Below are positions 7,960-15,765 of a stretch of 64,000 nt of DNA, one piece after another. The notes beneath the pieces were generated by a model. The model was not told the DNA's origin. It saw nothing but the letters and a program-made list of their open reading frames with translations, and ran no database searches. The position numbers and the translations under genes were made by a program. Each line of letters begins with the position of its first letter. Position 1 is the stretch's first letter. The stretch comes from an uncultured Bacteroidia bacterium (GTDB taxonomy: Bacteria > Bacteroidota > Bacteroidia > Bacteroidales > F082): contig CADCJI010000023.1 in the NCBI GenBank assembly GCA_902801625.1, positions 1 to 64,000 on the forward strand, given 5' to 3'.

Positions 7960-9666
7960 ATGAGAAGAAGGTTGTTGGGATTAGTTTTGTTGCTTGTGCT
8001 GACTGCAGGATGCGGTCGGCGACAAGGTGATGACGAAAACCTCGCCATCTTTAAGTACAATGAATCCGCCGGCATCCTTACCCTTGACCCGATTTATGCG
8101 AAGGATTTGCCGCATATTTGGGCTTGCAACCAAGTGTTCAATAGTCTTGTTGCATTTGACGACAAAATGAACCTGGTCCCGATGGTGGCCAAGTCGTGGG
8201 ACATTAGTGAGGATGGTTTGCGTTACACATTCCATTTGCGCGATGATGTGCTGTTTCATGACGACACTTGCTTTTATCAGTCGGCCCTTCGACGGGCTCA
8301 GGGACCTTCACAACACGAAGAAGCTAAGGTCGTTGAGCCTGTCGAAATCGAGATTCGACGTAGTCAAACGCCGACCCTTAAGTCTCGTTTGGTAACCGCT
8401 CAAGACTTTGTCTATTCCTTCAACCGCGTGGTCGACAAGAGCCTGAACTCACCCGGTCTGTGGATTTTCTCATCGGTCAAGCATGATGATGAGCAATATG
8501 CCTTCACCGCTTTGGATGACACCACTTTCCAAATCGAACTTTCCAAGCCGTTCCCGCCATTTTTGGGCATTTTGTCCATGACCTACGCTTCAGTGGTGCC
8601 GCATGAAGCCGTTGAGTATTATGGTGATGATTTCCGCAGCCATCCTGTCGGGACGGGGCCGTTCAAGTTTCAGTATTGGAAAGAGGGCGTGAAACTTGTT
8701 TTCCGCAAGAATCCCAACTATTTCGAGTGTGACGCAACAGGGGAGAGACTGCCATACATCGATGCTGTCTCCGTCAGCTTCCTCATCGACAAGCAGGTGG
8801 CCTTTCTGGAGTTTATCAAAGGCAAGTTCGACTTCATGTCGGGCATTGATGCACGCTATAAGGATGAATTGCTAACCTACGATGGCAACTTGCGCAAGAA
8901 ATATGAAGACAAGATAGAGCTGATCACTGAGCCTTATCTGAACACGGAGTATTTCTCGTTCTTCATCGATCCCAATGACCCGCTTGGTCCCGACCGTGCC
9001 CGTGCCTTGCGTCAGGCGGTCAGCCTTTGTATTGACCGCGAGAAGATGCTGCGTTACTTGCGCAATGGTATCGGAGAGCCTGGATCTGGCGGAATGATTC
9101 CTGTGGGTCTGCCTGGACACAGCAGTACAATCGGCTATAGTTACGATTTGAAGCAGGCTCAGCGCTTGGTGGCTGACAACCATCTGCAAGGCTATCTTTT
9201 GCAACTCACTACCGTGGCCGACTATGCCGACATCGGGAAGTTTGTGCAGAGTCAGGTGGAACAAATCGGTTTGCAGTGCAAGATGGAAGTGATGCCACCA
9301 GCTACGATGCGCAGTATGAGGTCCACTGGCAGCCTGCAATTCTTCCGTTCCTCATGGGTGGCCGACTATCCTGATGCGGAGAATTATCTTTCCTTGTTCA
9401 CGACCGGTAATTTTGCTCCATCGGGACCCAATTACACCCATTATTCCAATCCCAAGTACGACAAATTGTATGACAAAGCCTTGCTTTGCAACGACTTGGA
9501 ACAGCGAGCCCAATATTACACTGAGATGGACAGCCTGATGATGAGGGATGCCCCAGTTGTGGTGCTTTTCTACGATGAGGTGCTGCGTTTTGTGAACAAG
9601 CGCGTGAAAGACATGGGCAGTAATCCTACGAATCTATTGGATTTGCGACGGGTGAGGATGGAATGA
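7960..9666 (+). CDS. ABC-type peptide/solute-binding lipoprotein (SBP family 5)
   Basis: 568-aa extracytoplasmic solute-binding protein of the OppA/DppA type. ATG 7960 is used; GTG 7954 in frame is an alternative. A lipoprotein signal ends at LTAGC. Family features seen: ILTLDPIYAKDLPHIWACNQVFNSL region, MVAKSWDISEDGLRYTFHLR, and PVGTGPFKFQYW. Residues about 106-143 are foreign to the family: they split the usual F-HDDTCF ... VTAQDFVYSF join and are encoded by a palindromic repeat element (8284-8350). The frame is kept and the protein continues normally. No permease genes are nearby. Its closeness to lon suggests shared transcription, not necessarily shared function. Confidence 0.88.
   Translation: MRRRLLGLVLLLVLTAGCGRRQGDDENLAIFKYNESAGILTLDPIYAKDLPHIWACNQVFNSLVAFDDKMNLVPMVAKSWDISEDGLRYTFHLRDDVLFHDDTCFYQSALRRAQGPSQHEEAKVVEPVEIEIRRSQTPTLKSRLVTAQDFVYSFNRVVDKSLNSPGLWIFSSVKHDDEQYAFTALDDTTFQIELSKPFPPFLGILSMTYASVVPHEAVEYYGDDFRSHPVGTGPFKFQYWKEGVKLVFRKNPNYFECDATGERLPYIDAVSVSFLIDKQVAFLEFIKGKFDFMSGIDARYKDELLTYDGNLRKKYEDKIELITEPYLNTEYFSFFIDPNDPLGPDRARALRQAVSLCIDREKMLRYLRNGIGEPGSGGMIPVGLPGHSSTIGYSYDLKQAQRLVADNHLQGYLLQLTTVADYADIGKFVQSQVEQIGLQCKMEVMPPATMRSMRSTGSLQFFRSSWVADYPDAENYLSLFTTGNFAPSGPNYTHYSNPKYDKLYDKALLCNDLEQRAQYYTEMDSLMMRDAPVVVLFYDEVLRFVNKRVKDMGSNPTNLLDLRRVRME
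8284..8350. repeat. palindromic repeat element inside a reading frame
   Basis: Left arm GCCCTTCGACGGGCTCAGG (8284-8302) and right arm GGTCGTTGAGCCTGTCGAAA (8328-8347) are near reverse complements. This is the widespread CCCTTCGACAAGCTCAGGG type of dispersed palindrome. Here it adds about 38 in-frame codons to the solute-binding protein. Confidence 0.8.
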
Positions 9667-9676
9667 AAACAATAAA

Positions 9677-9702
9677 ACCGCCCCGATTGAGGCGGATTTT
9701 GT
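9677..9702. terminator. bidirectional terminator
   Basis: AAAACCGCC, loop CCGATTGA, GGCGGATTTT between two convergent genes; T-rich on both strands after the stem. Confidence 0.75.
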
Positions 9703-9720
9703 ATTTAAGTATAGGAACAA

Positions 9721-10536
9721 TTACTTTTTCTTGAAAGTCAGTTCGTATCGGTCGTTTTCAAAGCCTTCTTCATCGTGGATGGCTTGGATTTGGAACACGC
9801 CTATGGCATTGTTGCCTCTACCCACAAGAATGATGTCGCCAGTGCTAATGTTGCCAAGGGAACTGTACTTGTTGCCGGCCAGATAAGAGTCTTGCAGGTA
9901 TTTTATCGTAGCAGCAGGGAAGTTGAAGTCGTTGTATCTTACAAACTTGATTCCTGTGCGGCTCCTCCATTCGTGCGAAAGCACATCGGGAGCGGCATCC
10001 TCAGGGCGATAGTCATAGATGTCAATCTTGGTAGAATCTGCGGTCTGTGTGATGATGGGACTAACCCATTCAAGGGAAAGGCCATTGGGCTTTGTGGACT
10101 GTTCTCCAGAGTAAAGGATGATGTTCTCGTAGGGGACGAGAAGGACGTTGCCTTTTACGCGGTAGTGTATTACCTGCGTCAATTGGTCGCCGCCTGAGGT
10201 GTGGACAGTGAAACTCAACTTGACGTCCATATTCTCGCTGGTGGTATAATACTTTGTGTAGTGGGCGTAATCGTATTCAACATCCTTTGTGCCTGCGAAG
10301 AGAGTATCGAAAACCTGTTCGACGCCGTTTTCCGAGTCAAAGCTGGAACACTCCAATCGGGTAATCTGGTCATCGGCTGAGAAGGCATGGATGTGGAACA
10401 GGATATACATGCTGTGCGAAACCTCGTTGCCATAATCGTCGGCGCGGGTGATAAAAAGATTGACGGGAGAAGTCTTTTCCTTGCAAGCACTGAAAAGCAA
10501 AAGCAATCCGGTGATGAGAATGAGAGTTTTTTTCAT
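9721..10536 (-). CDS. lipoprotein of unknown function
   Basis: 271-aa predicted lipoprotein. Start ATG 10536 is chosen because MKKTLILITGLLLLFSAC is a textbook lipoprotein signal with Cys18; five upstream in-frame codons only overlap the terminator of the previous gene. The mature part looks beta-rich (SMYILFHIHAFSADDQITRLECSSFDSE and later GDIILVGRGNNAIGVF), resembling Ig-like or barrel-associated modules of Bacteroidetes envelope proteins, but I cannot place it in a named family. It follows two other envelope genes on the same strand but has a terminator between it and them. Confidence 0.7.
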   Translation of the reverse strand: MKKTLILITGLLLLFSACKEKTSPVNLFITRADDYGNEVSHSMYILFHIHAFSADDQITRLECSSFDSENGVEQVFDTLFAGTKDVEYDYAHYTKYYTTSENMDVKLSFTVHTSGGDQLTQVIHYRVKGNVLLVPYENIILYSGEQSTKPNGLSLEWVSPIITQTADSTKIDIYDYRPEDAAPDVLSHEWRSRTGIKFVRYNDFNFPAATIKYLQDSYLAGNKYSSLGNISTGDIILVGRGNNAIGVFQIQAIHDEEGFENDRYELTFKKK

Positions 10537-10540
10537 GGTA

Positions 10541-10580
10541 TAAAAAAGCAAGGATAATGCCTTCCGACACTATCCTTGCT
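10541..10580 (-). terminator. terminator of the two envelope genes
   Basis: On the minus strand AGCAAGGATA, 14-base loop, TATCCTTGCT, then TTTTT. Ten perfect stem pairs, 13 bases after the stop at 10594. Confidence 0.85.
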
Positions 10581-10593
10581 CAAAGGTTTTAGT

Positions 10594-11037
10594 TTATTTG
10601 TTTTTGTACTTATAGGCTTTAATGACCATGGTTTTGGTCGACAATTTGCCAAGGAATAAGTTGGTGACTTCGTCTTTGTAGGAAACAGGGACGAAATAGT
10701 CGGCTTCGGGATAGTCTTGGATGACTTTGCCTGCGGCAAGGGCGATGTCGCCGTGGAGCTTGATGTCAAGGTTGCCCATCAGGCTTGTAGTAGTGTTGTT
10801 GTGACGGTCGAAAACTTCACCATTGACCATGTCGATTTGTTTGATGCAGCCAAAGTAGGATCTTGTGCTGACACTGATGGTGCTTTCGCCCAAATACTCG
10901 ATGTCATCGAGGCTGATGTTCAGTCTTACTTCCGGAGTCATGGAGCCTGCTGGGGCTTTTTCCAAAGTCCTCATGCTGCTGCAGCTCACGAAAGCCATCA
11001 TGAACATGGGTAATAGGAACAATAATACTTTCTTCAT
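10594..11037 (-). CDS. small lipoprotein of unknown function
   Basis: 147-aa predicted lipoprotein. Start ATG 11037 gives MKKVLLFLLPMFMMAFVSC, a lipoprotein signal with Cys19; longer in-frame starts overlap the upstream gene and add no signal-like sequence. The mature part begins with SSMRTLEKAPAGSM and has an Asp/Ser-rich start before IEYLGESTISVSTRS and ends in KAYKYKNK. The pattern is like small Bacteroidetes lipoproteins related to the TRL family, but I cannot confirm that. It lies 13 bases after the outer-membrane barrel gene and is probably in one transcript with it. Confidence 0.65.
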   Translation of the reverse strand: MKKVLLFLLPMFMMAFVSCSSMRTLEKAPAGSMTPEVRLNISLDDIEYLGESTISVSTRSYFGCIKQIDMVNGEVFDRHNNTTTSLMGNLDIKLHGDIALAAGKVIQDYPEADYFVPVSYKDEVTNLFLGKLSTKTMVIKAYKYKNK

Positions 11038-11050
11038 GACAGGTCGGTTT

Positions 11051-11914
11051 TTATTTGTTGTTGAAGTAATAAGTGATGGTGAATCTGAGGTCGGTACCCA
11101 TGTATTTCGACTTGTTGGTGAGTTGGTCGAAATGCACGTAGTCACCGTCTCTGGTGTAGTAGGTCTGTGAGTTGCCCTCGCCGTCGGCTACTTCGTGATA
11201 CCACTTGTCGTTGGTTCTCAGCATGCCGGTCAAGCCATATTCAAAACCGAGTGACAGCGGAAGGTCGGCAACAAAAGCTTGAAGGCCGATGAAAGCACCG
11301 AGTCCAATGGTGAACGAATTGTAGTTGTAGTTGTCTTTCACATCGTACTTCTGCAGGCTGTGAGTGCCAGTGGCATCGTTGGTGACCACTTGATAGTTTT
11401 CGGTCTCATACACACTGTTCATGGCATCAACGCCCAACGGAATCGTGGCACCGACATAGACATCGAGGATGTTCTTGGGTGAGAAGTGATAGGCGATACC
11501 GGGGCTGACGCGGAACCTTCTGGTGTAGTATTTGTCCGTCAAAGGAATGTTGCGAGTGCCGAAGTCCTCTTCATAATAGTCGTAGATCTCGTCAAAATTC
11601 ACATTATAGTTACCGGAGGCATTGGTGGTGTGGCCGTTGTATTGGATGCCAAAACGCATCTCAGTGCGGTCGCTCAGGTAGTATTTCAGGTTGATGAGCG
11701 GCAGGCCAAAGGCTTTCTCGTCTTGAGAACCCCAGGTCTCAACGAGGTCGGCAATTTCAGAATAGCTTGGGCCAAAATAAAGACCCCAATCGCCAGCAAC
11801 AGGACGATTACCGGTAACGATTTTCGTTGAATAGGTTTGCCCTTGGCTTAACTGTGCTTGAGCCAAACCTACAAAGGCCAAGCACAATGCCATCGTAATG
11901 AATAATCTTTTCAT
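11051..11914 (-). CDS. outer-membrane beta-barrel protein
   Basis: 287-aa secreted protein with a clean type I signal peptide (MKRLFITMALCLAFVGLAQA, cleavage before Q). The mature part has alternating aromatic strands typical of small outer-membrane barrels: WGLYFGPSYSE, LKYYLSDRTEMRFGIQYNG, FRVSPGIAYHFSP, VYVGATIPLGV, FTIGLGAFIGLQAF and a last strand DLRFTITYYFNNK ending near the C-terminus as OMPs do. It is the first gene of a two-gene unit with the small lipoprotein downstream. A -7 box is present 46 bases upstream. Ligand or role unknown. Confidence 0.75.
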   Translation of the reverse strand: MKRLFITMALCLAFVGLAQAQLSQGQTYSTKIVTGNRPVAGDWGLYFGPSYSEIADLVETWGSQDEKAFGLPLINLKYYLSDRTEMRFGIQYNGHTTNASGNYNVNFDEIYDYYEEDFGTRNIPLTDKYYTRRFRVSPGIAYHFSPKNILDVYVGATIPLGVDAMNSVYETENYQVVTNDATGTHSLQKYDVKDNYNYNSFTIGLGAFIGLQAFVADLPLSLGFEYGLTGMLRTNDKWYHEVADGEGNSQTYYTRDGDYVHFDQLTNKSKYMGTDLRFTITYYFNNK

Positions 11915-11959
11915 AATGAATGGAAATTTGTTGTTAGTTTTAATTTGGTTTTAGTGCTG

Positions 11960-11967
11960 CAAAAATA
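11960..11967 (-). promoter_or_regulatory. -7 box of the barrel gene
   Basis: TATTTTTG on the minus strand, 46 bases before the start at 11914. The -33 element is not at the usual distance. Confidence 0.4.
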
Positions 11968-12043
11968 CGGATTTTGTCAATATCCAGTACGAAAAATGAG
12001 TGATTTCTTCTAGGTTATTCTAGGGATGAATCAAGAAAAACCG

Positions 12044-12051
12044 TACATTTG
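12044..12051 (+). promoter_or_regulatory. -7 box of the Tricorn-like protease gene
   Basis: TACATTTG fits TAnnTTTG, 68 bases before ATG 12119, and argues against the longer upstream start at 12026. Confidence 0.45.
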
Positions 12052-12118
12052 CAAGGCATTGGGGATCAAAATGGTTGTTCTTCCTAGAAATGGAAATAAC
12101 GTACTAAATCTAAATACT

Positions 12119-15100
12119 ATGAAAATCAAACATTTAGTTTTTTCAATCCTATTATTGGGCGCATTCAGCTTGACTGCCCAAGAGGAAGCCAAAATGTTGC
12201 GCTTTCCGACCATCCATGGCAACGATGTGGTGTTCAGTTATGGCGGAGACTTGTATTCCGTCGACATAAAAGGTGGCATTGCCCACAAAATCACCAATGA
12301 TGCCAACGGCTATGAGATGTTCGCTCGTTTCTCGCCCGATGGCAAACATTTGGCTTTCACAGGACAATACGATGGTAACACAGAAGTCTATGTCATGCCT
12401 TATCCCGAGTGTGGCACACCCATGCGCCTGACCTATACGCCTACCTTGGGTCGTGATGACATCAGCGACCGTATGGGCCCGAACAACATCGTCATGGCAT
12501 GGAAAGACAACGAGAACATCATCTTCCGCTCCCGCAAGGAAAGCTGGGATGACTTTGTAGGCCAACTTTTCCTTGCCAACATCAACGGCGGCTTGGCCGA
12601 GCAATTGCCGTTGCCTGAAGGCGGTTGGATTTCGTATTCGCCCGATGGAAAGCAGATTGCCTACAACCGCGTGATGCGTGAGTTCCGCACCTGGAAATAC
12701 TATCGCGGCGGTATGGCCGATGATGTGTGGATCTTCGATTTCAAGTCGAAGAAGATTGAGAACATCACCAACAACAACGCGCAGGACATCTTCCCGATGT
12801 GGGTCGGCAACAAGGTGTATTTTTGCTCCGACCGTGACCGCACGATGAACCTGTTCTGCTACGACCGCAGCACGAAACAGACCACCAAGGTGACGGACTA
12901 CACCTATTATGATATCAAGTGGCCTTCGCTGGGCGACAAGGACATTGTATATGAAAACGGCGGTCAACTCTTCCGCTACAATCTCGCTGACGGCAAGGTT
13001 TATCCCATTCCTGTGCAGATGGCCAACGACAACAAGTCAACGCGTACCAAGTATGTGGATGCCAGCAAGTTCATCAACACAAGCAGTATCGCGCCCGATG
13101 GAAAACGTGTGGCTTTCGGGGCCCGTGGCGATGTGTGGACAGTGCCGGTAAAGTCGGGCATCACAAGGAATCTGACCCAGAGCGACAACGCCCATGACCG
13201 CAATGTGGCTTGGTCGCCCGATGGCAAATACATCGCCTACATCAGTGACCGCACGGGTGAGGATGAAATTTATATTCAGGCTCAGGACGGCAAAGAAGAA
13301 GCCATCCAGTTGACCAAGGACTCCGACACCTATAAATATAGTCTCAAATGGTCGCCCGACAGCAAGAAGATTCTGTGGGACGACAAAATGAACCGCATCA
13401 ATATGGTTGATGTGGCTTCGAAGAAGGTCACTGTGGTGGCGAGCAGCAAAGCCGGTGAGATGAACGAGTATTGCTGGTCGCCCGACAGTCGTTGGATTGC
13501 CTATGCCATGCCGAGCACCTTCAGCGTCAGTCAGATTCATATCTACAATGTGGCTTCAGGCAAGGATGAAGTGGTCACCGATGGTTGGTACAATGCCTCT
13601 TCACCTGCGTTCGACAAGAACGGCAAGTACTTGTACTTTACCTCTGAACGCGACTTTCGCCCGACCTACGGCTGGCTGGAATGGAATCATGTCTACACCG
13701 ATATGTCTAAGGTCTATCTGCTGACTTTACAGAAAGATACGCCATCGCCATTCCTCACGGAAAACGATGAAGTGAAGATGGAGGGAGTGAAAGATGAGGC
13801 TAAGGACGGCCCTTCGACCCTTCGACAAGCTCAGGGCTCAGGGACCTCCGCTGGCAAAGGCAAGAAGGATGGAAAGAAAGGCCCTAAAGACGGTAAGTCA
13901 GAGGGAAAACTTGAAGGCAAGAAAGAAGTTAAGGAAGTGAAGATCGATTTCGAGGGTATCAGCAATAGGGTAGTGGTGCTTCCCGTCAATGCGGGACGCT
14001 ACTTTAACCTGACGGGCGTTGAGGATGGCCTGTACTTTGTGGCTTTCGGTCGCAATGGTGGTGGCCTCAACTACTTTGACGCCAAGGCGAAAAAGGTCAC
14101 TAACATCGGTGGCGGCATGGGCTACGAGCTTTCTGCCGACGGCACCAAGATGCTGATGCGCGAAGGTCGGGGCTATAAAGTTGTCAATGCGCCAAAAGGC
14201 CCGATGCCTGGCGGTGGCGGCGCACCTGGTGCTGGTTCAAAACCTGGCGAATCTGGAAAGAGCAGCGATGAAGGCATCGACCTCACCAACATGAAGAAAT
14301 GGGTCGACTTGCGCACTGAGTGGACACAAATCTACAACGAGGCTTGGCGTCAGATGCGCGACTTCTTCTATGCGCCCAATATGCATGGTGTGAATTGGCC
14401 TGCCATGAAGGAGAAATATGGTAAACTGTTACCCTATTGCGCCGACCGCAACGATGTCAACTACCTCATCGGTGAACTGATTGGCGAAATCAACATCGGC
14501 CACGCTTATGTGGGTGAAGGCGACCGCGTGAAGCCCGAGCGCATCCCTATGGGTATGCTGGGTTGCCGCATCCACCGCGACAAGTCGGGTTACTACCAGA
14601 TTGACAAGATCCTGAAAGGCGAGAACTGGAACGAGAAGACCCGCTCGCCGTTGACTGAGGTCGGAGTGAATGCCAAGGAAGGCGACTATATCATTGCCAT
14701 CGACGGACAAAGCACCAAAGGCATGAATGACATGTATGCCGCCCTCATTGGCAAAGCCGACAAGGCCGTGCTACTCACCTTAAATAATAAGGCCTCGGAG
14801 AGCGGCGCTCGCGATGTGGTGGTGAAACCTATTGCTGACGAAACGGGCTTGTACTATTACAATTGGGTGCAAGGCAACGTGGAGAAAGTGAGCAAGGCCA
14901 CCAATGGTCAGGTGGGTTACATCCACATTCCCGACATGGGCGTGGAAGGCTTGAATGAGTTCGCCAAGTACTTCTATCCCCAACTCGACAAGAAAGCCCT
15001 CATCATCGACGACCGTGGCAACGGTGGTGGCAATGTCAGCCCAATGATTGTGGAGCGTCTGCGTCGCGAACTTTCGATGTACGATGTGATGCGTAACGGC

Positions 15101-15508
15101 GAGCCTGAGACCAAGCCTACCAAGATGATGCTCGGCCCCAAGGTGCTGCTGTTCAACAAGTACTCTGCCTCCGACGGTGACCTGTTCCCGTATCAGTTCA
15201 AGAAGCATAAGATTGGCACGACCATCGGTATGCGTTCTTGGGGCGGCGTGGTCGGCATCCGTGGTAGTCTGCCTTTCATCGATGGCGGTTCACTGACTCG
15301 TCCCGAGTTCGCTCCTTTTGATGAGAAAGGCAACTGGGTCATCGAAGGCTACGGTGTTGATCCTGACATTGTCATCGACAACGACCCCGCCCGCGAGTTC
15401 GAGGGCGTCGACGACCAACTCAACAAGGCCATCGAAGTCATCCTTGAGCAGATGAAGAGTTATCCTGACATTCCAGAAATTCCTGCATGGCCGGATAAGT
15501 CGAAATAA
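12119..15508 (+). CDS. Tricorn-like S41 family protease
   Basis: 1129-aa exported protease related to archaeal Tricorn. Start ATG 12119 gives the signal peptide MKIKHLVFSILLLGAFSLTA. Domains: WD40-like beta-propeller repeats (FSPDGKHLAFTG, WSPDGKYIAYISDRTG, WSPDSKKILW) up to about residue 550; a low-complexity Lys/Gly-rich linker; a second six-bladed-like part; then the Tricorn C1 helix region, a PDZ domain (GDYIIAIDGQSTKG) and the S41 core. Probable catalytic residues are His795 in GHAYVGEGD and Ser1018 in YSASDGD. Residues 564-576 (PSTLRQAQGSG region) come from a dispersed palindrome inserted in the linker. Acts presumably in the periplasm on peptides. Single gene with its own terminator. 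Confidence 0.92.
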   Translation: MKIKHLVFSILLLGAFSLTAQEEAKMLRFPTIHGNDVVFSYGGDLYSVDIKGGIAHKITNDANGYEMFARFSPDGKHLAFTGQYDGNTEVYVMPYPECGTPMRLTYTPTLGRDDISDRMGPNNIVMAWKDNENIIFRSRKESWDDFVGQLFLANINGGLAEQLPLPEGGWISYSPDGKQIAYNRVMREFRTWKYYRGGMADDVWIFDFKSKKIENITNNNAQDIFPMWVGNKVYFCSDRDRTMNLFCYDRSTKQTTKVTDYTYYDIKWPSLGDKDIVYENGGQLFRYNLADGKVYPIPVQMANDNKSTRTKYVDASKFINTSSIAPDGKRVAFGARGDVWTVPVKSGITRNLTQSDNAHDRNVAWSPDGKYIAYISDRTGEDEIYIQAQDGKEEAIQLTKDSDTYKYSLKWSPDSKKILWDDKMNRINMVDVASKKVTVVASSKAGEMNEYCWSPDSRWIAYAMPSTFSVSQIHIYNVASGKDEVVTDGWYNASSPAFDKNGKYLYFTSERDFRPTYGWLEWNHVYTDMSKVYLLTLQKDTPSPFLTENDEVKMEGVKDEAKDGPSTLRQAQGSGTSAGKGKKDGKKGPKDGKSEGKLEGKKEVKEVKIDFEGISNRVVVLPVNAGRYFNLTGVEDGLYFVAFGRNGGGLNYFDAKAKKVTNIGGGMGYELSADGTKMLMREGRGYKVVNAPKGPMPGGGGAPGAGSKPGESGKSSDEGIDLTNMKKWVDLRTEWTQIYNEAWRQMRDFFYAPNMHGVNWPAMKEKYGKLLPYCADRNDVNYLIGELIGEINIGHAYVGEGDRVKPERIPMGMLGCRIHRDKSGYYQIDKILKGENWNEKTRSPLTEVGVNAKEGDYIIAIDGQSTKGMNDMYAALIGKADKAVLLTLNNKASESGARDVVVKPIADETGLYYYNWVQGNVEKVSKATNGQVGYIHIPDMGVEGLNEFAKYFYPQLDKKALIIDDRGNGGGNVSPMIVERLRRELSMYDVMRNGEPETKPTKMMLGPKVLLFNKYSASDGDLFPYQFKKHKIGTTIGMRSWGGVVGIRGSLPFIDGGSLTRPEFAPFDEKGNWVIEGYGVDPDIVIDNDPAREFEGVDDQLNKAIEVILEQMKSYPDIPEIPAWPDKSK
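13808..13846. repeat. CCCTTCGAC palindrome inside the Tricorn-like gene
   Basis: GGCCCTTCGACCCTTCGACA then AGCTCAGGGCTCAGGGACC: the same family as the element at 8284-8350, with both half-sites duplicated. It encodes GPSTLRQAQGSGT in a flexible linker. Confidence 0.75.
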
Positions 15509-15526
15509 AGAACAGTAAGAATTGAA

Positions 15527-15563
15527 ATAAGGCTGTTTCCAAAAGGAGACAGCCTTATTTTTG
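15527..15563 (+). terminator. terminator of the Tricorn-like gene
   Basis: ATAAGGCTGTTTCC, loop AAAA, GGAGACAGCCTTAT followed by TTTTT: a long, nearly perfect stem 18 bases after the stop. Confidence 0.9.
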
Positions 15564-15636
15564 CATTATAGGTGAATGAGTGAGGCGAAAAACGATGCTA
15601 TTCACATCAAATTTTGATTTGAATACAAGTTTTTCT

Positions 15637-15701
15637 CTCTAACCGAAAAGAACCGACCTTGTCAGAAAAAATCGGATTTTTTCGGGTCTTTTCGGTTAGA
15701 G
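15637..15701. repeat. nested inverted repeat between converging genes
   Basis: Outer arms CTCTAACCGAAAAGAACC (15637-15654) and GGGTCTTTTCGGTTAGAG (15684-15701) match at 17 of 18 positions. Inside them GAAAAAATC-G-GATTTTTTC forms a second palindrome. It sits between the terminator of the Tricorn-like gene and the end of pepD. Confidence 0.8.
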
Positions 15702-15765
15702 CTTTACAAAGAAAAAGCCCGTCAGATCACTCCAACGGACTCTTTCAAAGCAGGTCAAACCTCTA

